40,008 nucleotides of DNA from Brumimicrobium sp965656195 (lineage in GTDB: Bacteria; Bacteroidota; Bacteroidia; Flavobacteriales_D; Crocinitomicaceae): positions 1 to 40,008 of the forward strand of contig CBFHJL010000015.1 in NCBI GenBank assembly GCA_965656195.1. The letters are read 5' to 3'. Shown in pieces: positions 17,587 to 26,037 of the stretch. The notes below the pieces were generated by a model, which did no database searches, was not told the origin of the DNA, and worked only from the letters and a program-made list of their open reading frames with translations. Both the position numbers and the translations under genes were made by a program. How positions within the stretch are numbered: position 1 is the first letter of the stretch; each line of letters starts with the position of its first letter.

Positions 17587-17606
17587 AAAAGTGGTAAAAA
17601 GTGGTA
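17587..17606 (+). promoter_or_regulatory. Putative MraZ operator: perfect tandem 10-mer
   Basis: AAAAGTGGTA occurs twice in tandem, ending 33 nt before the mraZ ATG. Each copy contains AAAGTGG, matching the AAAGTG[T/G] boxes reported for mycoplasma MraZ and close to the TGGG repeats bound by E. coli MraZ. The 10-nt period places both boxes on one helix face, as expected for the ring-shaped MraZ oligomer. Autoregulation of the dcw operon is the natural reading. Confidence 0.6.
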
Positions 17607-17639
17607 GATTTCCATTATTTTTACACATTATAACTGTAC

Positions 17640-18101
17640 ATGGCAGGATTAGTAGGAGAATATGAGGTGAAACTGGACGCAAAAGGGCGTTTCATGTTTC
17701 CTTCTCACTTGAGAAGGCAATTATCTCCTGCTGCCCAGGAAAGTTTCATGCTGAACAAAGGTTTTGAAGATTGCCTCACGCTCTATCCAATGAATGAATG
17801 GGAAAAGCTGAGCGAGTCGTTGAGTAAGATCAACCTCTTCAAACCTAAGAATCGAATGTTCTACCGTTTGTTCCACCAGGGAGCAAAAGATGTCTCACTA
17901 GACAAAACGGGTAGGGTATTGATTCCGACAGGACACATGGATCGCGTCGGTCTGAAAAAAGAAGTGATGTTAATCGCTTACAACGACCGCGTTGAAATCT
18001 GGGACAAATCCAAGTACTTCGAAATGATCGAAGGCTCCATGACAGACTTTGCTGATTTGGCAGAGGAAGTAATGGGTAAGATTGGAAATGACGACGAATA
18101 A
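17640..18101 (+). CDS. mraZ: Transcriptional regulator MraZ
   Basis: A 153-residue protein with the two tandem AbrB-like (SpoVT/MraZ) domains. The first is GEYEVKLDAKGRFMFPSHLR (about 6-25 onward); the second is DVSLDKTGRVLIPTGHM, about residues 85-101, followed by VMLIAYNDRVEIWD. MraZ forms a ring oligomer that binds direct repeats upstream of its own gene and usually represses the dcw operon. Such repeats (tandem AAAAGTGGTA) lie just upstream here. It is the first gene of the division and wall cluster and overlaps rsmH by 14 nt if rsmH starts at its ATG. Length is normal. Confidence 0.97.
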   Translation: MAGLVGEYEVKLDAKGRFMFPSHLRRQLSPAAQESFMLNKGFEDCLTLYPMNEWEKLSESLSKINLFKPKNRMFYRLFHQGAKDVSLDKTGRVLIPTGHMDRVGLKKEVMLIAYNDRVEIWDKSKYFEMIEGSMTDFADLAEEVMGKIGNDDE

Positions 18102-19014
18102 CGAAGAAAAATACCACGTTCCTGTAATGCTTCAAGAGTGTCTTGATGGGCTGGATATCCAGCCTGACGGAATCTATATTGACGTTACTTTCGGAGGTGG
18201 AGGTCATTCTCGCGCCATCTTTGAACAACTTTCTGATAAAGGACAATTGATCGCATTTGATCAGGATCCCGATGCTGTACGTAACACTTGGGATGAGCCA
18301 AATTTTCATTTCGTTGCTTCGAATTTCTCGTTCCTGAAGAATCAATTGCGTATGCTTGGGATCAAACAGGTTGATGGAATCTTGGCAGACCTCGGAGTGT
18401 CGTCGCATCAATTCAATGAGCCTACACGTGGATTCAGTATTCGTTCCGACGAAAAGCTGGACATGCGCATGAATCAGCAAAGTGATCTTTCTGCTTATGA
18501 TGTCGTAAATGAGTGGGATGAAGATGAGTTGATCTCTATTTTCCAAAAGTATGGAGAAGTGAAATCGCCACGTCGTATCGCTCAACGCATTTGCACAGAC
18601 AGAGATCGTCAACAGATCAAAACTACGGGTGACTTGGTAGCGCTGTTAGAGCCGCTCGCACCCAAATTCAAAGAAAATAAGTTTTATGCTCAGGTTTTTC
18701 AGGCCATTCGCATCGCAGTAAACGATGAGATGAGAGTGCTGGAAGAAATGTTGGAGCAAACAGCAGAGGTGTTAAAGCCTGGCGGTCGCCTCGTGGTGGA
18801 ATCTTACCATTCACTGGAGGATCGATTGGTAAAGAACTATATGAAACGTGGCAGTTTCGATGGGAAGATCACCAAAGATTTTTACGGAAATGTGCTCAAG
18901 CCTTTTGATGAGGTTGTACGCAAACCGATCTCGCCATCTGAAGAAGAGTTAGAAAGTAACCCGCGTTCGCGAAGCGCAAAATTGAGAATAGCAGTTCGAC
19001 GTGAAGGAGAATAA
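18088..19014 (+). CDS. rsmH: 16S rRNA m4C1402 N4-methyltransferase RsmH
   Basis: The product (308 residues from ATG 18088) methylates N4 of C1402 in the 16S rRNA P-site using S-adenosylmethionine. The SAM-binding loop is DVTFGGGGHSRAIFEQL near residue 32. Further family landmarks are GILADLGVSSHQFN, RGFSIRSDEKLDMRM and the C-terminal VVESYHSLEDRLVKNYM. A TTG six bases upstream (18082) is also in frame; I prefer the ATG, which still overlaps mraZ by 14 nt. Its stop lies inside the first codons of ftsL (14-nt overlap). It occupies its standard dcw position. Confidence 0.97.
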   Translation: MTTNNEEKYHVPVMLQECLDGLDIQPDGIYIDVTFGGGGHSRAIFEQLSDKGQLIAFDQDPDAVRNTWDEPNFHFVASNFSFLKNQLRMLGIKQVDGILADLGVSSHQFNEPTRGFSIRSDEKLDMRMNQQSDLSAYDVVNEWDEDELISIFQKYGEVKSPRRIAQRICTDRDRQQIKTTGDLVALLEPLAPKFKENKFYAQVFQAIRIAVNDEMRVLEEMLEQTAEVLKPGGRLVVESYHSLEDRLVKNYMKRGSFDGKITKDFYGNVLKPFDEVVRKPISPSEEELESNPRSRSAKLRIAVRREGE

Positions 19015-19420
19015 CTACATATCGGAAGACCAGAAGAAAAAGAAGAAGATCAAGAAGAAAAAAGGTCGTCGTCTTTTTAAGTCAGGCGGAAAGCAATCCA
19101 AAAATATGGTCCAGATCATGAATGGAGAGTTTTTGACCAAGACGTTCTTCTTGAATAATCTGAGCTACATCTTCTTCGTGATCTTTTTGCTGATCCTCAT
19201 CGTGACCAAAGGTTACTACGTGAATCAGTTGGCGGATGATATTGCAGATACAGAAACGGAAGTGGGGAACATCACTGCGGATTATGTAGAAACGAAAGCG
19301 GCATTAGAAGAATTGACAAGAAGAACAGAATTGATAGAAAGATTGAGTCCATTGGGATTGCGTGAAACGGTAAACCCAACGAAAGTGATTCGAGTGGATG
19401 ATAAAAACAAAGAGGAATAA
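19001..19420 (+). CDS. ftsL: Cell division protein FtsL-like
   Basis: A 139-residue bitopic protein. The unusually Lys-rich cytoplasmic tail (about residues 12-23, KKKKKIKKKKGRR) precedes one membrane helix at about 51-70 (NLSYIFFVIFLLILIV). A periplasmic coiled coil with heptad-like spacing (DDIADTETEVGNITADYVET) and a short tail containing LGLRETVNPTKVIRVD follow. Sequence identity among FtsL proteins is low; the call rests on topology, the coiled coil and the position between rsmH and ftsI. FtsL recruits and regulates the FtsW/FtsI synthase. The GTG start at 19001 overlaps rsmH by 14 nt; ftsI begins at the next base after the stop. Confidence 0.88.
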   Translation: MKENNYISEDQKKKKKIKKKKGRRLFKSGGKQSKNMVQIMNGEFLTKTFFLNNLSYIFFVIFLLILIVTKGYYVNQLADDIADTETEVGNITADYVETKAALEELTRRTELIERLSPLGLRETVNPTKVIRVDDKNKEE

Positions 19421-21523
19421 ATGAATACGCCGAAGCCAGTCATATTGCGTGTGTATTTGATCTACTTTTTAGTAGTCGTGGTCATGCTATTGATCATTGT
19501 AAAATCTGTTTCGATCATTATGGATGGTCGAGATACGATCTTTACAACGGAATCAACGAAGATCAAACAACGTTCTGCGATTATCGAGCCCAGAAGGGGG
19601 GAGATCCTGGATGCACGTTTGAGTCCTTTGGTTACCTCAGTGGCATTCTATGATGTATACATGGATCCAGTAACGGTTGATAAGGATGTCTGGGATGCGG
19701 GAGTAAGTGGATTAAGTAAAGGATTGGCGAGACTTTTCCCGGAGAAAACAGCAAGAGAATACGAAGAGTATTTAAGAGATGCGCGCGTTAAGAAGAGAAG
19801 ATATGTTTTAATCCAGCGAAGGGTTACCAATGAGACGAGAAAACAAATCCGTGAACTTCCGATTTTTAGAAAAGGACGCTTCAAAGGTGGGCTTATCGAT
19901 AACCGGGCGACGATTGTACGAAAACGGCCAAACGGTGAATTGCTTGCGCGAACATTAGGGTATATTAAGAAAAGAGAACGCGATACATTGTTGGTTGGAT
20001 TAGAAGGAGCATATAACCAATACCTCGCAGGTAGAAATGGTGAAGTCATTGAGCAAAAGATTTCTAACTCTTGGAAGCCAACGGGTGCTGTGGTGCGTGA
20101 AGGTGAAAACGGATACGATGTAGTAACTACGATCGACAAAGATATTCAGGAGGTAGCACATACTGAATTAGAGAATCAGTTAAAAACGAAAGGGGGGCGT
20201 TACGGTTGTGCAATCGTGATGGATGTAAAAACTGGATTCGTAAAAGCGATGGTTAACCTACAGAAAACGGGTGATGGTGAGTACGGAGAAGTGTACAATC
20301 ACGCCATCGGTACGAAAGAAGTTCCTGGATCTACGATGAAGTTGGCTTCGCTGATGGCCGCGTTAGAAGATAATAAGATTAGAATCACCGATACTGTAAA
20401 TGCTGTCGGGAAATATGAATTCTACGATAGAGAATTACACGATTCCAGAGCATGGGGGTATGGAAAGATTACCATCAAAGAAGCGTTCGAACTTTCTTCA
20501 AACGTCATTTCCAAAGTAATCTACAATAGCTACCGCAAAGAGCCACGTCGATACATTGATCGTTTGACACAGTTTGGTTTGACAGAGCAGGTGGGGATCA
20601 ACATAGCGGGTGAAAGTACTCCAGTATACTCAGCTCCGGGTGAGTCGCAATGGTGGGGCGGATCTTTAGCTTGGATGTCGATTGGATATGAATTCCAGTT
20701 ATCCCCATTACAATTACTGTCATTCTACAATGCAGTTGCAAATGGCGGAAAATACATGAAGCCTCAGTTTGTTTCAAAAGTACTGGATAATCAGCGTGTA
20801 GTTGAAGAGTTTAAGCCAGAGGTGCTGAGAGAAAGTATTTGCAGTAAAGAGACGATTGATATCATGAAGTCTTGTCTTGAAGGGGTTATGGTGAATGGTA
20901 CTGGAAAGCGATTGGAGTCGACCTTCTTTAAAATTGCAGGAAAGACGGGTACAGCACAGATCGCAAATAGAAACGAAGGATATGGCGAAGAGGGTGAGAA
21001 GAAATACATTGCCTCGTTCGCCGGTTATTTTCCAGCTGATGATCCGATTTATTCATGTATTGTAGTCATTGCAGCGCCAACAGATGATATCTATGGAGCT
21101 TCTGTTTCGGGAACGGTATTCTCGGCAATAGCCAATAAAGTGTATGCGTCGAGTTATGAATATCATAAAGCGGTAAATGAAAAGCAAAAGATAGTCACTA
21201 TGCCTCCGGTGAGAGATGGAAGTCGCTACGATATCAATACAGTGTTGAACCGCTTTTCAATCAAAAAAGATTTCAATGGTCACAGTGATTGGGTGCGCGC
21301 AAAAAGTGGAGCGAAGTCAATCAGTTTAAATGATTACGGGTATAACAAGGAACAAGTGCCTGATGTACGTGGTATGGGGCTTGAAGATGCTGTCTACTTA
21401 CTGGAGCAAGTTGGTTTGACGGTCAAAGTTGAGGGCTACGGAAAAGTAGTCGGTCAGTCTATTACGCCAGGTACGAAGGCGGTAAATGGAGGAGTAGTAA
21501 CTATAGAATTGAAGAGGACGTGA
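19421..21523 (+). CDS. ftsI: Septal penicillin-binding protein FtsI (PBP3-type, with PASTA)
   Basis: A 700-residue class B PBP, the septal transpeptidase partner of FtsW. It has a short cytoplasmic tail and one membrane helix (about 8-30), a pedestal domain beginning near IIEPRRGEILDARL, and a transpeptidase domain with all three motifs: SxxK at Ser304-Lys307 (STMK), SxN at 359-361 (SSN) and KTG at 508-510 (KTGTAQ). One PASTA domain (about 644-700, QVPDVRGMGLEDAVYLLEQ) closes the protein, as in many Bacteroidota FtsI. The ATG directly follows the ftsL stop (TAAATG). The stop overlaps murE by 3 nt within a GTGA junction. Confidence 0.96.
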   Translation: MNTPKPVILRVYLIYFLVVVVMLLIIVKSVSIIMDGRDTIFTTESTKIKQRSAIIEPRRGEILDARLSPLVTSVAFYDVYMDPVTVDKDVWDAGVSGLSKGLARLFPEKTAREYEEYLRDARVKKRRYVLIQRRVTNETRKQIRELPIFRKGRFKGGLIDNRATIVRKRPNGELLARTLGYIKKRERDTLLVGLEGAYNQYLAGRNGEVIEQKISNSWKPTGAVVREGENGYDVVTTIDKDIQEVAHTELENQLKTKGGRYGCAIVMDVKTGFVKAMVNLQKTGDGEYGEVYNHAIGTKEVPGSTMKLASLMAALEDNKIRITDTVNAVGKYEFYDRELHDSRAWGYGKITIKEAFELSSNVISKVIYNSYRKEPRRYIDRLTQFGLTEQVGINIAGESTPVYSAPGESQWWGGSLAWMSIGYEFQLSPLQLLSFYNAVANGGKYMKPQFVSKVLDNQRVVEEFKPEVLRESICSKETIDIMKSCLEGVMVNGTGKRLESTFFKIAGKTGTAQIANRNEGYGEEGEKKYIASFAGYFPADDPIYSCIVVIAAPTDDIYGASVSGTVFSAIANKVYASSYEYHKAVNEKQKIVTMPPVRDGSRYDINTVLNRFSIKKDFNGHSDWVRAKSGAKSISLNDYGYNKEQVPDVRGMGLEDAVYLLEQVGLTVKVEGYGKVVGQSITPGTKAVNGGVVTIELKRT

Positions 21524-22983
21524 AGAACGTAAGAGACATATTATACGGTGCTTCGATTAAAGAAGTAGAAGGAACAACGGATTGTGCGATCAAATCAATT
21601 GTATTTGATTCGAGAAATGTAGAGGTGGACGATCTATTTGTAGCGATCAAAGGTGCTGCGGTAGACGGTCATAAGTTTATAGATAAGGCAATCGAAAGTG
21701 GAGCGAGTACAATTGTATTGGAGGAAAAACCTGCTGAAATAAAGAGAGGCATCAATTATATTGTGGTAGATGATACCCATAAAGCACTTTCTGTTTTAGC
21801 GAATAACTATTACGATCAGCCGAGTAAGGACTTGAAGTTGATTGGTATTACTGGGACGAATGGAAAGACGACTACGACAACATTGTTGTACAACCTTTTT
21901 ATGGAAATGCAACGCTCTGTCGGGTTAATCTCAACAGTTGTGAATATGATCAACGAGAAGGCTATTCCAACAGATAGAACGACACCAGACCCTGTGAGCT
22001 TGAATGCGTTATTACGTCAAATGGTGGATGAAGGGTGTGAGTACTGTTTTATGGAGGTGAGTTCACATGCAATTCATCAAAAACGAATAGGAGGTTTGCA
22101 TTTCTATGGAGCTGGATTTACGAATATCACCCATGAGCATCTTGATTATCACAATACGTTCAAAGAGTACTTAAATGTAAAGAAGGAGTTCTTTGATGGA
22201 CTTTCAGATGGTTCTTTTGCAATCACGAATGCCGATGACAAAAACGGTGATGTGATGTTGCAGAATACCAAAGCGAAGAAGTTTAGTTATGCTTTAAAGA
22301 ATGTCGCTGATTACAAAGCGAAAGTGTTGGAAAACAACTTTGCTGGATTAGTCTTATCGCTGGAAGGAACTGAATTGTTCACACGCCTGATCGGAGACTT
22401 CAATGCCTACAACATTCTATTGGTTTTTGCAATTGCAGATCAATTGGAGGACAATACGATTGAAATCTTACGTGTTCTTTCTAGTCTTCAGCCTGTAGAG
22501 GGGCGATTCGAATACTTTAAAAGTAAAACAGGTGTGATCGGAATTGTCGATTATGCGCATACTCCTGATGCTTTGGATAATGTGTTGAGCACGATCAAAA
22601 ATATCCGTACAGGAAATGAAACGGTTTACACACTTGTTGGGTGTGGTGGTGATCGAGATCGAACGAAACGACCAACGATGGCAAAAATCGCTTGCGAAGG
22701 AAGTGATAAAGTGGTTTTGACTTCAGACAATCCAAGGACAGAGGATCCAGATGCAATTATTGAAGAAATGATGACTGGAGTTGGAGGTGAACATTACAAA
22801 AAAACGATGAGTATATCGAATCGAAAAGAGGCGATAAAAACTGCTTGTCAAATGGCTGAACCTGGAGATATCATATTGATTGCGGGGAAAGGACATGAAA
22901 CATACCAAGAAGTCAACGGGGTAAAACACGACTTTGATGACTTAGAGATATTAAAAGAAACATTAATAAAACTCGATAAATAA
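21520..22983 (+). CDS. murE: UDP-MurNAc-L-Ala-D-Glu:meso-DAP ligase MurE
   Basis: A 487-residue cytoplasmic ligase that adds the third peptide residue to the wall precursor at the cost of ATP. The P-loop GTNGKTTTT is at about residues 112-120. The Mur central-domain landmark MEVSSHAIHQKR carries the histidine/lysine region, FTNITHEHLDYHNT follows, and the amino-acid selectivity motif DNPR is at 403-406 (DNPRTEDP). DNPR is typical of meso-diaminopimelate-adding enzymes rather than lysine-adding ones, so the organism should have a DAP-type peptidoglycan. The start is GTG at 21520 in a GTGA overlap with the ftsI stop; the stop overlaps mraY by one base. Confidence 0.97.
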   Translation: MKNVRDILYGASIKEVEGTTDCAIKSIVFDSRNVEVDDLFVAIKGAAVDGHKFIDKAIESGASTIVLEEKPAEIKRGINYIVVDDTHKALSVLANNYYDQPSKDLKLIGITGTNGKTTTTTLLYNLFMEMQRSVGLISTVVNMINEKAIPTDRTTPDPVSLNALLRQMVDEGCEYCFMEVSSHAIHQKRIGGLHFYGAGFTNITHEHLDYHNTFKEYLNVKKEFFDGLSDGSFAITNADDKNGDVMLQNTKAKKFSYALKNVADYKAKVLENNFAGLVLSLEGTELFTRLIGDFNAYNILLVFAIADQLEDNTIEILRVLSSLQPVEGRFEYFKSKTGVIGIVDYAHTPDALDNVLSTIKNIRTGNETVYTLVGCGGDRDRTKRPTMAKIACEGSDKVVLTSDNPRTEDPDAIIEEMMTGVGGEHYKKTMSISNRKEAIKTACQMAEPGDIILIAGKGHETYQEVNGVKHDFDDLEILKETLIKLDK

Positions 22984-24227
22984 TGCTCTACTATTTATTT
23001 GACTATTTGAACTCATTAGACTTCCCAGGTGCGGGAGTATTTGAATACATTTCTTTCCGTTCAGGAATGGCCTTGATCTTTTCATTGATCATCTCAATAC
23101 TTTTCGGAAATCGTTTAATCGGTCTGCTGCGAAAAATGCAGATGGGTGAGCAGGTGCGAGACCTTGGTCTTGAAGGACAGAAGGAAAAGGAGGGGACGCC
23201 AACGATGGGTGGTTTGATCATTTTAGGGGCAATTTTGATTCCGACATTGTTGTTTGCCAAACTTCACAATGTTTATGTGATCACGATGATCATTGCAACC
23301 ATTTGGTTGGGCGTGATTGGATTCATTGATGATTACCTCAAAGTACTTAAGAAGAATAAAGATGGACTGGCTGGAAAATTCAAAGTAGTAGGTCAGATAG
23401 GTGTAGGTGTGATCGTTGGCTCGATGTTGTTCTTTCATCCTGATGTTAAAGTACACAAGAAAGTAGCGGAGAATTATGAGCTTCGAGCAGGAGAAGAATT
23501 CGTGACAGATGTTCATACGGACGATGCAAACAGTGCTACAAAATGGATCGAAACGCGAGACATGACGACGACGATTCCGTTTACAAAAAACAATGAAATT
23601 AACTACAACTGGTTCCTTGGTGAAGATTCAAGATCGTGGGGATGGTTGATCTTTATTCCTATTGTGATCTTCATTGTGATAGCCGTTTCCAACGGAGCAA
23701 ATATGACCGATGGACTCGATGGACTGGCCACCGGTAGCTCCGCCATCATCGGAATTGCTTTAGCGGTATTGGCATATGTCAGTGCCCACGTAGAATTTGC
23801 CGATTACCTCAATGTCATGTATATACCCTATGCTGAAGAGTTGGTGATCTTTATCGCTGCCTTTGTGGGAGCATGTATTGGGTTCTTATGGTACAACTCT
23901 TACCCAGCGAAAGTATTCATGGGAGATACAGGGAGTTTGGCTATTGGAGGTGTGATCGCAGTATTCGCGATAGCAATTCGTAAAGAGCTTTTGATTCCAG
24001 TACTATGTGGAATCTTCCTCATTGAGAACCTTTCAGTAATCATGCAGGTGGCTTATTTCAAATACACGAAGAAAAGAACAGGAGAAGGGAAACGTGTTTT
24101 CTTGATGGCTCCTTTGCATCACCATTATCAGAAAAAAGGAATTCACGAGGCGAAGATCGTTGCTCGATTCTGGATTGTCGGAATTCTGTTGGCAGTGATC
24201 ACCATAGTAACATTGAAGTTGAGATAA
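22983..24227 (+). CDS. mraY: Phospho-MurNAc-pentapeptide transferase MraY
   Basis: A 414-residue, ten-helix inner-membrane enzyme that couples UDP-MurNAc-pentapeptide to undecaprenyl phosphate, giving lipid I. Family motifs are present: GTPTMGG (about 72-78), GFIDDYLK with the catalytic Asp pair, NMTDGLDGLATGSS, VFMGDTGSLAIGG and MAPLHHHYQKKG. It is longer than the common 320-360 residues because of an insertion of about 65 residues (about 155-215) between helices 4 and 5, on the periplasmic face. Bacteroidota MraY proteins generally carry such an extension. The ATG overlaps the murE stop (TAATG). Confidence 0.97.
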   Translation: MLYYLFDYLNSLDFPGAGVFEYISFRSGMALIFSLIISILFGNRLIGLLRKMQMGEQVRDLGLEGQKEKEGTPTMGGLIILGAILIPTLLFAKLHNVYVITMIIATIWLGVIGFIDDYLKVLKKNKDGLAGKFKVVGQIGVGVIVGSMLFFHPDVKVHKKVAENYELRAGEEFVTDVHTDDANSATKWIETRDMTTTIPFTKNNEINYNWFLGEDSRSWGWLIFIPIVIFIVIAVSNGANMTDGLDGLATGSSAIIGIALAVLAYVSAHVEFADYLNVMYIPYAEELVIFIAAFVGACIGFLWYNSYPAKVFMGDTGSLAIGGVIAVFAIAIRKELLIPVLCGIFLIENLSVIMQVAYFKYTKKRTGEGKRVFLMAPLHHHYQKKGIHEAKIVARFWIVGILLAVITIVTLKLR

Positions 24228-25574
24228 GTGAGCAATACGCAACAACATATTGCCATTTTGGGCGCCGGCGAAAGCGGTGTTGGAGCTGCGATCCTTGCAA
24301 AGTCGAAAGGTTTTGTGGTGCTCGTAAGTGATTTCGGTACGATCAAAAAGAAGTTCAAAAATGAATTGGTCGAAAACGAGATTGAATTCGAAGAAGGAGG
24401 TCACTCTTATGATCGTATTGTTGCGGCGGATGAGGTGATCAAGAGTCCGGGAATCCCGAATGCAAGTGATTTTATTCAGCGCTTGAGAAAAGAAGGGGTA
24501 ACACCGATCAGTGATCTTGAGTTTGCCGCTCGATATTCAGATGCAAAGTTCATTTGTATAACGGGAAGTAACGGAAAAACGACAACAACACACCTTGTTC
24601 ACCATGTATTGACGAAAGGTGGAGTTGTAGCGGAGATCGCAGGAAATGTTGGAGTGAGTTTTTCACGTAAGGTCATGGATTTATCTCCTGAATATTTCGT
24701 GATCGAGATGAGTAGCTTCCAGTTGGAGGATGTCTACGAATTCAAAGCAGACATTTCGATTTTGTTGAATATCACACCGGACCATTTGGATCGCTATGAA
24801 AATTCAATGGAGCTGTACGGTAAGGCAAAAATGAGAGTCACGCAGAATCAGACGGCGCAAGATGCTTTCATTTTCAACGCGGATGATCCACAAATAAGAA
24901 TGCAATTGGATGCGATCAGCAAGCTGGATGTTCAGCAATATGGCTTTTCGCTAACAAAAAATGAGGAGGCTGCGGCTTACCTCGATGAAGAATCAGAAAC
25001 AATAACAATCAAAAATAAATTAACTATGTCGATTCATGATTTGGCCTTAAAGGGCAAGCACAATGTGCAAAATTCTCTGGCAGCAGGTTTAGCAGGGAAG
25101 CTGGTTGACTTGCGGAAAGAAAGTATCCGTGAGAGTCTATCAGATTTTACGAACGTAGAGCACCGTCTTGAGTTTGTAGCAAAAGTAAATGGAATTGAAT
25201 TTATCAACGATTCAAAAGCAACGAACATCAATGCTACCTGGTTTGCTTTGGAAAGCATGACGGCGCCTACAGTGTGGGTTGTTGGAGGAGTAGATAAAGG
25301 AAATGATTATGACGAGCTGATCGAACTTGTAAGAGAGAAAGTGAAAGCAATCGTTTGTCTTGGAAAGGATAATCAAAAGATCATTGACGCATTTACAGGT
25401 GTGGTTGATAGCATTGTTGAAACTGAATCTCCAATGGATGCTGTTGGATATGCTTACCAGTTAGCAGTAAAGGATGAAACGGTGCTGTTATCGCCAGCTT
25501 GTGCAAGTTTCGATTTATTCGAAAACTACGAGGATAGAGGTCAGCAATTTAAGAACGCAGTAAGAAGACTGTAA
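24228..25574 (+). CDS. murD: UDP-MurNAc-L-alanine:D-glutamate ligase MurD
   Basis: A 448-residue ATP-dependent ligase adding D-Glu to UDP-MurNAc-L-Ala in the cytoplasm. It has an N-terminal Rossmann domain starting IAILGAGESGVGAAILA, the ATP loop GSNGKTTTTHL at about 113-123, the central landmarks VIEMSSFQLE and NITPDHLDRY, and a C-terminal domain with FINDSKATNINAT (MurD signature) and SPACASFDLFENYEDRG. All expected residues are present. The GTG start is the first codon after the mraY TAA; the encoded protein begins SNTQQHIAILG, so no better start exists. The next gene follows after 10 nt. Confidence 0.97.
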   Translation: MSNTQQHIAILGAGESGVGAAILAKSKGFVVLVSDFGTIKKKFKNELVENEIEFEEGGHSYDRIVAADEVIKSPGIPNASDFIQRLRKEGVTPISDLEFAARYSDAKFICITGSNGKTTTTHLVHHVLTKGGVVAEIAGNVGVSFSRKVMDLSPEYFVIEMSSFQLEDVYEFKADISILLNITPDHLDRYENSMELYGKAKMRVTQNQTAQDAFIFNADDPQIRMQLDAISKLDVQQYGFSLTKNEEAAAYLDEESETITIKNKLTMSIHDLALKGKHNVQNSLAAGLAGKLVDLRKESIRESLSDFTNVEHRLEFVAKVNGIEFINDSKATNINATWFALESMTAPTVWVVGGVDKGNDYDELIELVREKVKAIVCLGKDNQKIIDAFTGVVDSIVETESPMDAVGYAYQLAVKDETVLLSPACASFDLFENYEDRGQQFKNAVRRL

Positions 25575-25584
25575 TCCGAATAAC

Positions 25585-26034
25585 ATGGAAAAGAATAAAT
25601 CAATAGAAGAGTTGATCCGTTCTGCGCGCTCGGAAACTACGGAAGAATTCAAGTCTCGTTTTAAACAGAAATGGTACGAAGGATTGCCTGCGTTTCGCTG
25701 GTCTGAGTTGCAATTGACGCAAGATCTAAAAGCTACGATCTACACAGAGAATCCTACTGTTTGGCTGATGCATTTACCAGCTGACGAAGTTTTTGATGAC
25801 AAAGTATGGGATGTGAAAGATGTGAGTAAGATTCTTTCATTTGACTTCCTCGAAATAGGTCGCGATGATTTGAATGATGAAGATATATTCAGCCTTTGGC
25901 TCGAGCAAAACATTTCGAACGGTGTCGGAATGTTGAACTTTCCTAAGGATGACTGTGTAATCGTTTATACTGGAGGAACTAGTCCGTATTCGAAGGAATG
26001 GCTCGCTCATTTCGAAAATAAACTAACGAAATAA
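25585..26034 (+). CDS. Unrecognised soluble protein encoded between murD and ftsW
   Basis: A 149-residue protein I do not recognise. It is acidic, has no membrane segment or signal peptide, and contains six tryptophans (KWYEG, FRWSE, VWLM, VWDV, LWLE, EWLA) and a single cysteine. The N-terminal 30 residues look like an amphipathic helix (IEELIRSARSETTEEFKSRF); the rest alternates short strands and acidic helices (DDLNDEDIFSLWLEQ). The gene is embedded tightly in the dcw operon: 10 nt after the murD stop and 3 nt before the ftsW GTG, separated by a double stop (TAATAA). Most Bacteroidota clusters I know pass directly from murD to ftsW. A role as a small cytoplasmic division or wall factor is inference from location alone. 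Confidence 0.8.
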   Translation: MEKNKSIEELIRSARSETTEEFKSRFKQKWYEGLPAFRWSELQLTQDLKATIYTENPTVWLMHLPADEVFDDKVWDVKDVSKILSFDFLEIGRDDLNDEDIFSLWLEQNISNGVGMLNFPKDDCVIVYTGGTSPYSKEWLAHFENKLTK

Positions 26035-26037
26035 TAA

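Noticed and set aside
17467..17682. A minus-strand frame across the mraZ promoter region
   Set aside because: It overlaps the start of mraZ and the regulatory boxes, and the product is short and featureless.
18082..18087. TTG start for rsmH two codons upstream of the ATG
   Set aside because: It adds only Met-Glu and has no better ribosome-binding context; the ATG at 18088 is simpler, though the TTG cannot be excluded.
17845..18612. A 255-codon minus-strand open frame over mraZ/rsmH
   Set aside because: It lies entirely opposite two well-conserved genes, its product shows no domain pattern, and its composition is that of an antisense shadow.
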